Shown: in pieces, positions 35,876 through 44,026 of the stretch
Position numbering within the stretch: position 1 is the stretch's first letter
How the letters are laid out: each line of letters starts with the position of its first letter
Assembly: GCA_035604615.1 (NCBI GenBank)
Contig: DATNID010000014.1
Location: forward strand, 1-64,000
DNA: 64,000 nt
Reading direction: 5' to 3'
Origin: DATJLY01 sp035604615
Lineage (GTDB): Bacteria > Pseudomonadota > Alphaproteobacteria > ATCC43930 > CGMCC-115725
Notes under the pieces: model-generated
Told to the model about the DNA's origin: nothing
Database searches by the model: none
Seen by the model: only the letters and a program-made list of their open reading frames with translations
Position numbers and translations under genes: made by a program

Positions 35876-36187
35876 ATGGCGCAGGTGCGCATCTACCGGC
35901 CGGCCAAGACCGCGATGCAGTCGGGCAAGGGCCAGACCCATAGCTGGATGCTCGAATACGAGCCTGCGACTCGGCGCGACCCCGATCCGCTGATGGGCTG
36001 GGCCAGCGCGGCCGATACGTTGAACGAGGTCCATCTGCGCTTCGACACGCTCGAAGAGGCGATCGGCTTCGCCACCAGGCGCGGCCTCGACTACGTCGTG
36101 TGCGCGCCCAAGGAGGCGCGCTTCAAGGCCAAGAGCTACGCCGACAATTTCCGCTACGACCGGCCGCGGCGGGGAGGAGTAGAATAG
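35876..36187 (+). CDS. NADH dehydrogenase accessory subunit, NDUFS4/18-kDa (ETC complex I) family
   Basis: A 103-residue protein of the ETC_C1_NDUFS4 family: VRIYRPAKTAMQSGKG (4-19), SWMLEYEPATRRDPDPLMGW (23-42), then LRFDTLEEAIGFATRRGLDY and KSYADNFRYDRPR at the C-terminus. It is an accessory subunit of respiratory complex I, found only in mitochondria and alphaproteobacteria. The ATG at 35876 has CAGGAG upstream. It lies between two tRNA genes, away from the nuo operon, which is the usual alphaproteobacterial situation. Confidence 0.9.
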   Translation: MAQVRIYRPAKTAMQSGKGQTHSWMLEYEPATRRDPDPLMGWASAADTLNEVHLRFDTLEEAIGFATRRGLDYVVCAPKEARFKAKSYADNFRYDRPRRGGVE

Positions 36188-36201
36188 ACGCATTGCGATC
36201 G

Positions 36202-36277
36202 GCGCCCTTAGCTCAGCGGATAGAGCAACCGCCTTCTAAGCGGTAGGTCGGAGGTTCGATTCCTCCAGGGCGCGCCA
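36202..36277 (+). tRNA. tRNA-Arg(TCT)
   Basis: 76 bases including CCA. Acceptor GCGCCCT pairs with AGGGCGC. D arm GCTCAGCGGATAGAGC; anticodon stem ACCGC/GCGGT with loop CTTCTAA (anticodon TCT at 36235-36237); T arm GGAGG-TTCGATT-CCTCC; CCA at 36275-36277. Confidence 0.95.
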
Positions 36278-36544
36278 CCTCCCGGCGCCGCGCCAGCGGT
36301 TAGCGCTAGCAACCGTCCCGGTTCGGGTCGCCGCCGCGAGGCCGGCGGCGAGCGCGGTTACGCTGCATCCTCGAAATACGCCTTCGGCCGCATATATTTA
36401 TTCTGCCTCGCGAAATTCCGTTGACTTCCCGCCCGGGCGTTGTTCTGCTAGCTAGAATTGTTCACAATCCCAGGACGAGCGGGGGGCTTGGGTTCGCGCT
36501 CGATCACGGGGCCTAACAGCCGGTTCCGGTGGAGGAAGGGAACG
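36278..36544. other. Gene-free region between tRNA-Arg and the MBL hydrolase
   Basis: 267 bases without a supported gene. It contains an AT-richer central part and a possible -35 box TTGACT at 36421, but no -10 box at good spacing. The ribosome-binding site GGAGGAAGGG of the next gene is at the right end. Confidence 0.5.
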
Positions 36545-37369
36545 GTGTCACTCACCGTGCGGTTCTGGGGCGTGCGGGGCAGCATCGCCGTACCGGGAAC
36601 GAGCACCGCCAGATACGGCGGGAACACGTCGTGCATCGAGGTGCGATGCGACGACAAGCTGTTCATCCTTGACGCCGGCACCGGCATCCGGTCGCTCGGT
36701 GGTGCGCTGTTGTCGAGCGGCACGCCGATCGAGGCCGACATGCTGTTCACCCACACCCATATCGACCATGTCTGCGGCATTCCGTTCTTCGCCCCCTTCT
36801 ACCTGCCGGGCAACCGCTTCCATCTGTGGCTCGGCGGGTTGTCGAAGGGATGGGGCATCGAGCAGGCGCTGCGCCAGATCATGCAGGCGCCGATGTTCCC
36901 GGTGGCGCTCGACATCTTCAAGGCCGAGCTGGTGTTCAACGACTTCCACAGCGGCGACGACATCGTCACCGAATCGGGCTTCGTCGTCGGCACCGCGCAG
37001 CTCAATCATCCCGGCGGCGCGACCGGCTACCGCATCGAGCATAACGGCCGCTCGGTCGCTTACATCACCGACACCGAGCACCGTCCGCCCCACCGCGACG
37101 AGAAGATCATCGAGCTGGTGAAGGACGTCGACCTGATGATCTACGACAGCACCTACACCGACGAGGAATTCCCGCGCTATATCGGCTGGGGCCACTCCAC
37201 CTGGCAGGAGGCGATCCGCGTCGCCGACGAGGCGGGCGCCAAGCGCCTCGCCGTGTTCCACCACGATCCCGGCCACGACGACGAATTCATGGACAAGGTG
37301 GCGCAGAAGGCCGATCACGCGCGACCCGGCACGATCATCGCCCGCGAAGGCGTCGTGATCGAGTTGTAG
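36545..37369 (+). CDS. MBL-fold metallo-hydrolase (class II phosphodiesterase-like)
   Basis: A 274-residue protein with the complete metal site: LFTHTHIDHVCGIPFF (H70, H72, D74, H75), His in QLNHPGGATGYRI, Asp in YITDTEH, DSTYTDEEF and the closing His in VFHHDPGHDD. The N-terminus LTVRFWGVRGSIAVPG and YGGNTSCIEV is typical of the family that includes cAMP phosphodiesterase PdeA-like and RNase Z-like enzymes. The GTG at 36545 has a strong GGAGGAAGGG site; ATG 36458 would add 29 unlike residues. Substrate unknown. Confidence 0.88.
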   Translation: MSLTVRFWGVRGSIAVPGTSTARYGGNTSCIEVRCDDKLFILDAGTGIRSLGGALLSSGTPIEADMLFTHTHIDHVCGIPFFAPFYLPGNRFHLWLGGLSKGWGIEQALRQIMQAPMFPVALDIFKAELVFNDFHSGDDIVTESGFVVGTAQLNHPGGATGYRIEHNGRSVAYITDTEHRPPHRDEKIIELVKDVDLMIYDSTYTDEEFPRYIGWGHSTWQEAIRVADEAGAKRLAVFHHDPGHDDEFMDKVAQKADHARPGTIIAREGVVIEL

Positions 37370-37394
37370 CCGCTCACTCCTGCGCCGCAACGAA

Positions 37395-37420
37395 AAGGGC
37401 CGCCCCTCGGGGCGGCCCTT
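37395..37420. terminator. Strong bidirectional terminator hairpin
   Basis: AAGGGCCGCCCC (37395-37406) pairs with GGGGCGGCCCTT (37409-37420), a 12-bp stem flanked by AAAA on the left and CTT on the right. It sits between the convergent MBL hydrolase and dienelactone hydrolase genes. Confidence 0.85.
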
Positions 37421-37441
37421 CGCTTGTCGTGAGACGCGCGT

Positions 37442-38239
37442 TTAGCGCAGCGTCTCCTGGAAGAAATCGCGCATTGCCTGGAACGACCGCTTCTCGGCCT
37501 CGGGATTGTAGGCGCAGCCGTGCGAGGTATCCGTGCCGGCCTCGGCATCGGTGAAGCAATGCATCGCATTGCTGTAGGTGACGAGCTGCCAATCGAGACG
37601 GGCGTCGCGCATTTCCTTCTCGAACTTCTCGCGCTCGGCCTGCGGCACGATGGGATCGTCGGCGCCATGGAGCGCAAGCACGCGTCCCTTGATGTTCTTG
37701 TCGTCGTCCGGCGTGGGCGAGGTCAGGTCGGCGTGGAACACCACCACCGCCTTGAGGTTGGCGCCGCTCCGCGCCAGTTCGAGCGCGCCCGCGCCGCCGA
37801 AGCAATAGCCGATCGCGGCGATCCGGTTGGCGTCCACCATCGGGTTCTTGGCAAGCTGCGCGAGCGCCGCTTGCGCATGCGCGCGATAGAGGTTGCGGTC
37901 CTTCATGTATCTCCCGGCTTCCATCCCGGCGTCCTTGGGCGGCTTGGGATTGATGCCCTTGCCGTAGGTGTCGGCGACGAAGACGACGTAGCCGAGCTTC
38001 GCCAGCTTATGCGCGTGGTCGCGCTCGTTGCTGGAGATGCCGGTCCAGGCGGGAAAGACGACGACGCCGGCCCGCTTGCCCTTGGTCGCGTCGTCATAGG
38101 CGAGATAGCCCTGGAACGGGTCGCTGCCGATCGTGTAGTCGACCGTCTTGGTGACGATCTTCGCCTGTGCCGTTGCGGCAAAAGCGAGGATCGCCAGAGC
38201 GCAGCTCACGGCGGCCGCCGTGCACTTCAATTTGTTCAT
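37442..38239 (-). CDS. Exported dienelactone hydrolase family protein
   Basis: A 265-residue protein with a signal peptide (MNKLKCTAAAVSCALAILAF, cleavage near AQA). The alpha/beta-hydrolase fold has a Cys nucleophile in AAIGYCFGGAGALELAR, Asp in LHGADDPIVP and His in YSNAMHCFTD, as in dienelactone hydrolase DlhA. The start is the ATG at 38239; the in-frame ATG at 38314 precedes the leader by 25 residues. Periplasmic ester or lactone hydrolysis is likely; the substrate is unknown. Confidence 0.88.
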   Translation of the reverse strand: MNKLKCTAAAVSCALAILAFAATAQAKIVTKTVDYTIGSDPFQGYLAYDDATKGKRAGVVVFPAWTGISSNERDHAHKLAKLGYVVFVADTYGKGINPKPPKDAGMEAGRYMKDRNLYRAHAQAALAQLAKNPMVDANRIAAIGYCFGGAGALELARSGANLKAVVVFHADLTSPTPDDDKNIKGRVLALHGADDPIVPQAEREKFEKEMRDARLDWQLVTYSNAMHCFTDAEAGTDTSHGCAYNPEAEKRSFQAMRDFFQETLR

Positions 38240-38310
38240 TGGTTCCCTCCCTCGAGTGAAGCAGACGTGAGCATGCCAGCGCCCGCCGCGATGGTAAAGA
38301 CGCGAGCGGA

Positions 38311-39321
38311 TCACGTTTCCTTCATCGCCGGCATGACATGGCGGGCGAACAGCTCGATCGAGCCGAGCGTCTCGGCCAAGGTCAAGTCGCCGAAGGCGAA
38401 CTGGCCGACGCAGTAATTGGCGCCAGTCTCTTCCATCTGGCGGCGCAGGAACGCGGCCACCGTCGCGGGCGAGCCGGCGACGCCCTGGCCCACCTCATGC
38501 AGCGTGTCGAAATCGGCGGGCCGCGGGTGGGACTGCGGCCGGCTGTGGCGCTGGAACAGGAAGGTGAAGCTCCGGTGCCAGCGCGGATAGGCGCGGCGCG
38601 CGATCGCCAGCGCCGCCGCATCGGTCTCGGCGACGACGACGAAGCGCCCGAGGCCGATCCGCGGCAGCGCCACGCCGGCGCCGTGATGTTCGCGCCACAC
38701 CGCACGGAACCGGTCGATTGCGGCGCGGGTCGGCGCCGGAGGATCGAGGCACACGACCTGGAGTCCCTGCCTGGCCGCGCGCTCGGCGCTCTCGGGCGCA
38801 TGGAGCCCGTACCAGATCGGCGGGTGCGGCTTCTGCAACGGCTCCAGCTCCATCGGCACGTCGGTGCAGCGGAAGCGCTTGCCGGCGAACGTCAGGGATT
38901 TGGACGTGAGGCCGGCGCGCACGAATTCGAGCGCCTCGGCATAGACGGATTGCGACTCATCGGGGTTCTCGCCGAAATAGCTCAACTCCACCGGCGACGA
39001 GCCGCGACCGAAGCCGATATCGAGCCGCCCGCCGCTCAGCTGATCGAGCATGCAGATCTCCTCGACCATGCGCAGCGGATGGTAGAGCGGCAGCGCGTAG
39101 ACCATGGGACCGAAGCGCAGGCGCTTGGTGCGCTGGGCGATGGCGGCGAGGAAGACGCTTGGGCTGGGCGCCATGCCGAGCGGCGTCGCGTGATGCTCGG
39201 CGAGGTGATAGCAATAGAACCCGGCGCGGTCGTAGGCCTCGATGATCTTGAGCCGCGCCTCGTAATACTCAGCGAGCGGCAGGTCGTTGCGGTCGAGATG
39301 GTCGAAGATGCCGAACTCCAT
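38311..39321 (-). CDS. LLM class flavin-dependent oxidoreductase
   Basis: A 336-residue luciferase-like monooxygenase. Characteristic segments: MEFGIFDHLDRN, LAEHHATPLGMAPSPSVFLA (40-59), RLRFGPMVYALPLYHPLRMVEE, LDQLSGGRLDIGFGRGSSPVEL and LQKPHPPIWYGLHAPESAERAA. It uses reduced FMN or F420; with no F420 genes here FMNH2 is likelier. It starts two bases after the stop of the binding-protein gene upstream, so they form an operon and the enzyme may act on the compound that protein delivers. Confidence 0.9.
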   Translation of the reverse strand: MEFGIFDHLDRNDLPLAEYYEARLKIIEAYDRAGFYCYHLAEHHATPLGMAPSPSVFLAAIAQRTKRLRFGPMVYALPLYHPLRMVEEICMLDQLSGGRLDIGFGRGSSPVELSYFGENPDESQSVYAEALEFVRAGLTSKSLTFAGKRFRCTDVPMELEPLQKPHPPIWYGLHAPESAERAARQGLQVVCLDPPAPTRAAIDRFRAVWREHHGAGVALPRIGLGRFVVVAETDAAALAIARRAYPRWHRSFTFLFQRHSRPQSHPRPADFDTLHEVGQGVAGSPATVAAFLRRQMEETGANYCVGQFAFGDLTLAETLGSIELFARHVMPAMKET

Positions 39322-39323
39322 GG

Positions 39324-40589
39324 TCACTTCACCGCGCTGGCGTAGGGATAGACGAGCGTGCCGGTCTTGTAGGCCGGCGGGTCGATGATCGTGACCTTGG
39401 CCGGATCGTTGAACTGCGCCATGTCGTTGCCGACGATGTCGTGATACTGCACCTCGATCGCGCGCGTGGCAGACTCGGTCGGTTCGCCGTCTTCCGCGAA
39501 GTCGAAGTCGCCGTAGACCGTGGTGAAGTGATGGGTGTGGATGTAGTCGGCGAGCTTCGCCTGGTCGAGCGTTCCTGCCTGCTCCACCGCCTCGCCGAGA
39601 AGCTGGATGTAGGCGTAGGCCGCGGGCGCGAGAAAATATCCCAGCGGATCGACGCCTTCGCCCTTGGCCTGGGCCTGGTATTTCTTGAGCATCTCCATCA
39701 CGCCGGGAAACATCAAGGTCTTGACCGGCAGCCACGCGGCGTTCGTGGTCACGCCGTTGAGGAGCGGCCCCAATTGCATCTGGATCGTCGTGGTCTGCAG
39801 CCCGATCATCGAGCCGCCGAACATCTTGGGCAGGTAGCCGATCTCGCGCGCGGCGCGCAGCAGCCCGACCGAATCCGGCGGATACGACGCGGCATAGAAG
39901 ATGTCGGCGCCGGTCGCCTGCGCCGCGCGGATCACCGGCCCGAAATCGGTGGTCGAGGGCGGATAGGTCTTGTCGTAGACGATCTTCAAGCCCACCGCCT
40001 CGGCGTTGGCGCGCGCGCCGACGGCGTTGTTTTTGGAGAACTCCTGGTCGGCGGCGGCGATGGCAATGGTCTTGGGCGCGGGCGTCTGTTGCGCCGCGAT
40101 CGTCATGAAGCCCTTGGAGAAGGCGATCACCGGATGGGGGCCGAGCGGCGTCACCGAGAAATAGCGCGGATAGTGGAACCGCTCGTTGATGGCGAGCGAC
40201 ACCAGGCTGGTGATGACCATGTTATGCGCGATCACCACCGGCATCGCCGGCGCCGTCAGCACCGTGCCATAGGGTCCGACCACGAGTTCGACCTTGTCGA
40301 CGTCGAGCAGCTTCGTATAGATGCCGGGCACGTTGGCGGGATTGCTCTGGTCGTCGAAATAGACGAGCTCGACCGGCCGGCCGAGGAGCCCGCCCTTGGC
40401 GTTCACGTCCTCCGCCCAGATCCGCATGGCGACCAGCGCCATCTTGCCGGAGCTGGCGAAGCCGCCGGTGAGCGGCTGGCTGAAGCCGATGCGAATCGGC
40501 TCGGCCGCCTGCGTCCCCTCTGGTCCCGTTGCCGCCGCAAGCCCCGCCGCGACGGCGATGGCGGCGACGCCGCCCATCGTGCGCTTCAT
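39324..40589 (-). CDS. ABC transporter substrate-binding protein, LivK/Peripla_BP_6 type
   Basis: A 421-residue periplasmic protein with a signal peptide (1-28, cleavage near TQA). The fold is shown by IRIGFSQPLTGGFASSGK, PVELVYFDDQSNPANVPGIY, VVGPYGTVLTAPAMPVVIAH, GADIFYAASYPPDSVGLLRAA and the C-terminal GDFDFAEDGEPT. No permease or ATPase is present; the LLM oxidoreductase directly follows. The pairing of a Liv-type binding protein with an LLM monooxygenase suggests uptake and oxidation of an aromatic or sulfur compound, which is inference. Confidence 0.9.
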   Translation of the reverse strand: MKRTMGGVAAIAVAAGLAAATGPEGTQAAEPIRIGFSQPLTGGFASSGKMALVAMRIWAEDVNAKGGLLGRPVELVYFDDQSNPANVPGIYTKLLDVDKVELVVGPYGTVLTAPAMPVVIAHNMVITSLVSLAINERFHYPRYFSVTPLGPHPVIAFSKGFMTIAAQQTPAPKTIAIAAADQEFSKNNAVGARANAEAVGLKIVYDKTYPPSTTDFGPVIRAAQATGADIFYAASYPPDSVGLLRAAREIGYLPKMFGGSMIGLQTTTIQMQLGPLLNGVTTNAAWLPVKTLMFPGVMEMLKKYQAQAKGEGVDPLGYFLAPAAYAYIQLLGEAVEQAGTLDQAKLADYIHTHHFTTVYGDFDFAEDGEPTESATRAIEVQYHDIVGNDMAQFNDPAKVTIIDPPAYKTGTLVYPYASAVK

Positions 40590-40736
40590 GGTGCCCTCCC
40601 TGGCCCGTTTCGTGCGATGGTAGGCGTGCGCCCCGTGCACGGCAACCACGCGCTGCCGCCGCGCACGACGAGGTTGCCAGCGGCCGGGATATTCGCTACT
40701 TAGCTGCGGCCCAGCCCTACGCTCGAGTCCACGCTC

Positions 40737-40925
40737 ATGGCCGTCCCGAAGAAAAGAGTGTCGAAATCGCGGCGCAGCATGCGCCGCTCGCACCACGCCC
40801 TGCCGCGCTCGAGCTTCGCCGAATGCTCGAATTGCGGCGAGATGAAGCGGCCGCATCACCTTTGTCCCGCTTGCGGCCATTACGACGGCCGCGAGGTGGT
40901 CGCGCGCGCCGCCGAGGCGACCTGA
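40737..40925 (+). CDS. rpmF: 50S ribosomal protein L32
   Basis: A 62-residue ribosomal protein: MAVPKKRVSKSRRSMRRSHH is the standard L32 N-terminus. Four cysteines (C30, C33, C43, C46) make the zinc-binding form of L32; many alphaproteobacteria have this C+ type. It is followed by plsX, the usual rpmF-plsX-fabH arrangement that couples translation and lipid synthesis. Confidence 0.97.
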   Translation: MAVPKKRVSKSRRSMRRSHHALPRSSFAECSNCGEMKRPHHLCPACGHYDGREVVARAAEAT

Positions 40926-40950
40926 GCCCGGGGGCGGGAAAGGCCTAGCC

Positions 40951-42006
40951 TTGAGCGCGCGGATCACCATCGCGCTCGACGCCATGGGCGGCGATCGGGC
41001 GCCCGAGATGGTGATGAAGGGCGCGAGCATCGCGCTGCAGCGCTTTCCCCATGCGCATTTTCTCCTGTTCGGCATCGAGGACCGCCTCAAGCCCGTGGTG
41101 GCAACGCTGCCGCGGCTCAAGGACCATTTCGTCATCCATCACACCGACGAGGTGGTGACGGACGACGTGCGTCCGTCGGTGGCGCTGCGCGCCGGCCGCC
41201 GCACTTCGATGCGGCTCGCCATCGACGCGGCGGCGGCGGGCGAGGCCGATTGCGTCGTCTCGGCCGGCAATACCGGCGCGCTCATGGCGCTGGCGAAATA
41301 CGGGCTCGGCATGCTGCCGGGGATCGACCGGCCGGCGATGGCGTCGTTCTTCCCGACGCAGCGCGGCGAGAGCGTGCTGCTCGATCTCGGCGCCAATGTC
41401 GAGTGCGACGCCGAGAACCTGGTGCAGTTCGCGCTGATGGGCGACGTGTTCGCGCGCACGGTCCTGGGGCTCATCCACCCGACTGTGGGACTCCTCAATG
41501 TCGGATCGGAGGAGATGAAGGGCAACGAGGCGGTGCGCGGCGCCGCGCTGCGGCTGCGGGCGCCGGGCATGCCGATCAATTTCCACGGCTTCGTCGAGGG
41601 CGACGGCATCGCCGCAGGCGCGGTCGATGTCGTCGTCACCGACGGCTTCACCGGCAACATCGCGCTGAAGACCGCTGAGGGAACGGCGCGGCTCTTCGCC
41701 GACTTCCTGCGCGCCGCGTTTCGCCATTCGCTGGCGGCGCGGATCGGCTATCTGCTGGCGCACCGGCCGCTGCGCAAGCTGCGCGCGCGGCTCGACCCGC
41801 GCGGCTACAACGGCGCCGTCTTCCTCGGCCTCGATGGCATTTGCGTCAAAAGCCACGGCGGCGCCGACGCGCTGGGATTCGCCAACGCGGTCGGCGTCGC
41901 GGTCGACATGAAGCACAACGGCTTCCTCGAGAAGATCCGCGACGGCATCGCGCGCATCAACGAGGTCTCGGCGGCGCAGAGCAAGCCGCAATCCGCGGCG
42001 CTCTGA
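40951..42006 (+). CDS. plsX: Phosphate acyltransferase PlsX
   Basis: A 351-residue enzyme that makes acyl-phosphate from acyl-ACP in the phosphatidic acid pathway. Seen: ITIALDAMGGDRAPEMVMKGA (5-25), VVSAGNTGALMALAKYGLGM, VLLDLGANVECDAENLVQFA, LLNVGSEEMKGNE and VVTDGFTGNIALKTAEG. The likely start is TTG at 40951 with GGGAAAGG upstream; no ATG fits. fabH follows after one base, so rpmF-plsX-fabH form an operon. Confidence 0.95.
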   Translation: MSARITIALDAMGGDRAPEMVMKGASIALQRFPHAHFLLFGIEDRLKPVVATLPRLKDHFVIHHTDEVVTDDVRPSVALRAGRRTSMRLAIDAAAAGEADCVVSAGNTGALMALAKYGLGMLPGIDRPAMASFFPTQRGESVLLDLGANVECDAENLVQFALMGDVFARTVLGLIHPTVGLLNVGSEEMKGNEAVRGAALRLRAPGMPINFHGFVEGDGIAAGAVDVVVTDGFTGNIALKTAEGTARLFADFLRAAFRHSLAARIGYLLAHRPLRKLRARLDPRGYNGAVFLGLDGICVKSHGGADALGFANAVGVAVDMKHNGFLEKIRDGIARINEVSAAQSKPQSAAL

Positions 42007-42007
42007 G

Positions 42008-42985
42008 ATGGGATTCCGCTCGCTCGTTCTCGGCTGCGGCGGCTTCCTGCCTGAGAGGATCGTCACCAACGCCGAGCTTGCCGAACGCCTCGATACCTCC
42101 GATCAATGGATCGTGCAGCGCACCGGCATCCGCCAGCGCCATGTCGCGGCGCCGGGCGAGTTCACCTCCGACCTCGCGGTCCGCGCCGCCGAGCGCGCGC
42201 TCGCGGCGGCGGCCGTTCCGGCGAGCGCGATCGATCTCGTGGTGGTGGCGACGGCGACGCCCGATCACACCTTTCCGGCGACGGCGACCAAGGTCGCGGC
42301 GCGGCTCGGCGTCGCGCGCGGCGTCCCCGCCTTCGACGTGCAGGCGGTCTGCACCGGCTTCATCTATGCGCTGGCGACGGCCGACAACTTCCTCCGCCTG
42401 GGCCAGGCCAAGCGCGCGCTGGTGATCGGCGCCGAGACCTTTTCGCGCATCCTCGACTGGGAGGATCGCGGCACCTGCGTGCTGTTTGGCGACGGCGCCG
42501 GCGCGATCGTGCTCGAGGGCATGCCCTCGAACGGCAGCCCATACGAGCGCGGCGTGCTCTCGACCCATCTCCACGCCGACGGCTCGGGCTACGAGCTGCT
42601 CTATGTCGATGGCGGCCCGTCGACCACCGGCACCACCGGCCTGTTGCGCATGGAGGGGCGGGAGATCTTCCGTCACGCGGTCCAGCGCCTCGCCGAGGTG
42701 GTCGACGAAGCGCTCGTCGCCAACGGGCTCGCCGCTTCCGAGATCGACTGGCTGGTGCCGCATCAGGCCAATCGCCGCATCATCGACGGCATGGGCAGGA
42801 AGCTCGGCCTCGCCGCCGACCGCGTCGTCATTACCATCGACCGCCATGCCAACACCTCGGCGGCCTCGGTGCCGCTGGCGCTGGCGGAGGCGGCGGCCGA
42901 CGGGCGCCTGCAGCCCGGCCAATTGGTGCTGCTCGAGGCGATGGGCGGCGGCCTGACTTGGGGGGCGGCCCTTATCCGTTGGTGA
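42008..42985 (+). CDS. fabH: Beta-ketoacyl-ACP synthase III
   Basis: A 325-residue enzyme that starts fatty acid synthesis by condensing acetyl-CoA with malonyl-ACP. The catalytic Cys115 is in FDVQAVCTGFIYALA, the His in WLVPHQANRRIIDG and the Asn in DRHANTSAASVPLAL. SDQWIVQRTGIRQRH near residue 30 is typical. It lies one base after plsX and is followed by ihfA. Confidence 0.97.
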   Translation: MGFRSLVLGCGGFLPERIVTNAELAERLDTSDQWIVQRTGIRQRHVAAPGEFTSDLAVRAAERALAAAAVPASAIDLVVVATATPDHTFPATATKVAARLGVARGVPAFDVQAVCTGFIYALATADNFLRLGQAKRALVIGAETFSRILDWEDRGTCVLFGDGAGAIVLEGMPSNGSPYERGVLSTHLHADGSGYELLYVDGGPSTTGTTGLLRMEGREIFRHAVQRLAEVVDEALVANGLAASEIDWLVPHQANRRIIDGMGRKLGLAADRVVITIDRHANTSAASVPLALAEAAADGRLQPGQLVLLEAMGGGLTWGAALIRW

Positions 42986-43023
42986 ACAAGGGCGCTGGTG
43001 AAGAAGGCCGTTCAACTCTCTGT

Positions 43024-43061
43024 ATTTGCAAATTTTATCGCCCCGGTTTAGGGTTTGCAAA
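43024..43061 (+). promoter_or_regulatory. Paired TTTGCAAA palindromes upstream of ihfA
   Basis: ATTTGCAAAT (43024-43033) and TTTGCAAA (43054-43061) lie 29 bases apart in a short AT-rich stretch, just before the GGGGAGG ribosome-binding site of ihfA. They may be operator sites for an unknown regulator or an IHF autoregulatory region. The spacing is close to three helical turns. Confidence 0.45.
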
Positions 43062-43076
43062 ACGGGGAGGTCGATA

Positions 43077-43406
43077 ATGGCGGGGCAAACGGTAACGCGC
43101 GCTCAACTGAGCGAGGCGGTTTACCAGGAGGTCGGTTTGTCGCGCAACGAATCCGCCGCGCTGGTGGAGATCGTGCTGGCCGAGATTTCCGATACCCTTG
43201 CGCGCGGCGAGATGGTCAAGATTTCCTCCTTCGGCAGCTTTGCCGTGCGCAAGAAAGGCAAGCGCGTTGGCCGCAATCCCAAGACCGGGACCGAGGTGCC
43301 GATCAGCCCGCGCCGTGTGCTGGTGTTTCGTGCCTCGCACGTGTTGAAGGATCAGATCAACGCCGCGCTCGGCAAAGATGAAGGGCGCCGCAGCGGCGCT
43401 GCCTGA
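43077..43406 (+). CDS. ihfA: Integration host factor subunit alpha
   Basis: A 109-residue DNA-bending protein of the HU/IHF family: TRAQLSEAVYQEVGLSRNES (8-27), VKISSFGSFAVRKKGKRVGRNP (beta ribbon start), KTGTEVPISPRRVLVFRAS with the intercalating Pro in the arm. It forms a heterodimer with IhfB (not in window). The ATG at 43077 has GGGGAGG upstream; the in-frame ATG at 43026 would precede it by 17 odd residues. It is followed by merR by two bases. Confidence 0.93.
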   Translation: MAGQTVTRAQLSEAVYQEVGLSRNESAALVEIVLAEISDTLARGEMVKISSFGSFAVRKKGKRVGRNPKTGTEVPISPRRVLVFRASHVLKDQINAALGKDEGRRSGAA

Positions 43407-43408
43407 GC

Positions 43409-43864
43409 ATGCCCGACCTGTTCGATCCGCCGCCGCCCAGGGCGTCGCCGCCGCGACGCGCTTCCAAGTCGGCCGAAGCCTTCCGCACCATCAGCGAAGT
43501 GGCCGGCGATCTTGAAGTGCCGCAGCATGTGCTGCGCTTCTGGGAATCGAAATTCCCCCAGATCAAGCCGCTGAAGCGCGCCGGCGGGCGGCGCTATTAC
43601 CGGCCCGACGACGTGGCGCTGCTGCGGCGCATCCGCCAGTGCCTCTATGACCAGGGCTACACCATCAAGGGCGTGCAAAAGCTGCTGCGCGAGGGTGCGC
43701 TCAAGGCCGAGGCGCGAGGCGCTTCGCCCGTGCCCGCGACGGCGGCTGCGCGCGCCGAGCCGCGGCGGGCGAAATCGTCGCCGGACGGACTGCGCGAGGT
43801 CCTCATCGACCTGCGCAAGGAGCTGGTCGCGCTGCGCGACAGCATCGCCAAGCTCAAGCGCTGA
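43409..43864 (+). CDS. MerR-family transcriptional regulator (IHF-linked type)
   Basis: A 151-residue DNA-binding protein. HTH core: RTISEVAGDLEVPQHVLRFWE (26-46), then FPQIKPLKRAGGRRYYRPDDV (49-69), typical of MerR. It lacks metal-binding cysteines. The C-terminal helix (LIDLRKELVALRDSIAKLKR) is a dimerisation coiled coil. In alphaproteobacteria this gene follows ihfA almost always; its regulon is unknown. Confidence 0.93.
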   Translation: MPDLFDPPPPRASPPRRASKSAEAFRTISEVAGDLEVPQHVLRFWESKFPQIKPLKRAGGRRYYRPDDVALLRRIRQCLYDQGYTIKGVQKLLREGALKAEARGASPVPATAAARAEPRRAKSSPDGLREVLIDLRKELVALRDSIAKLKR

Positions 43865-43912
43865 GCGCCGTCACGTTGCGCGGGGACCGCCGCGTATCTA
43901 TAGTCCACATGT

Positions 43913-43989
43913 CGGGCAGTAGCGCAGCCTGGTAGCGCATCAGCATGGGGTGCTGAGGGTCGCGAGTTCAAATCTCGCCTGCCCGACCA
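43913..43989 (+). tRNA. tRNA-Pro(GGG)
   Basis: 77 bases including CCA. Acceptor CGGGCAG pairs with CTGCCCG. Anticodon stem TCAGC/GCTGA with loop ATGGGGT (anticodon GGG at 43947-43949); T arm CGCGAG-TTCAAAT-CTCGC; CCA at 43987-43989. It follows merR, as in many alphaproteobacteria. Confidence 0.95.
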
Positions 43990-44026
43990 TTTTCGTCTCG
44001 CCATGTCCAAACGAGGGAGGACGCGG

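Noticed and set aside
36421..36458. Promoter reading TTGACT with TAGAAT upstream of the MBL hydrolase.
   Set aside because: The spacer would be about 26 bases, too long for a sigma70 promoter; only the -35-like box stands.
44003..44026. Start at ATG 44003 for the first NMT1-like protein.
   Set aside because: It would put eight extra residues before the Tat leader, while the GGGAGG site is placed for the ATG at 44027.
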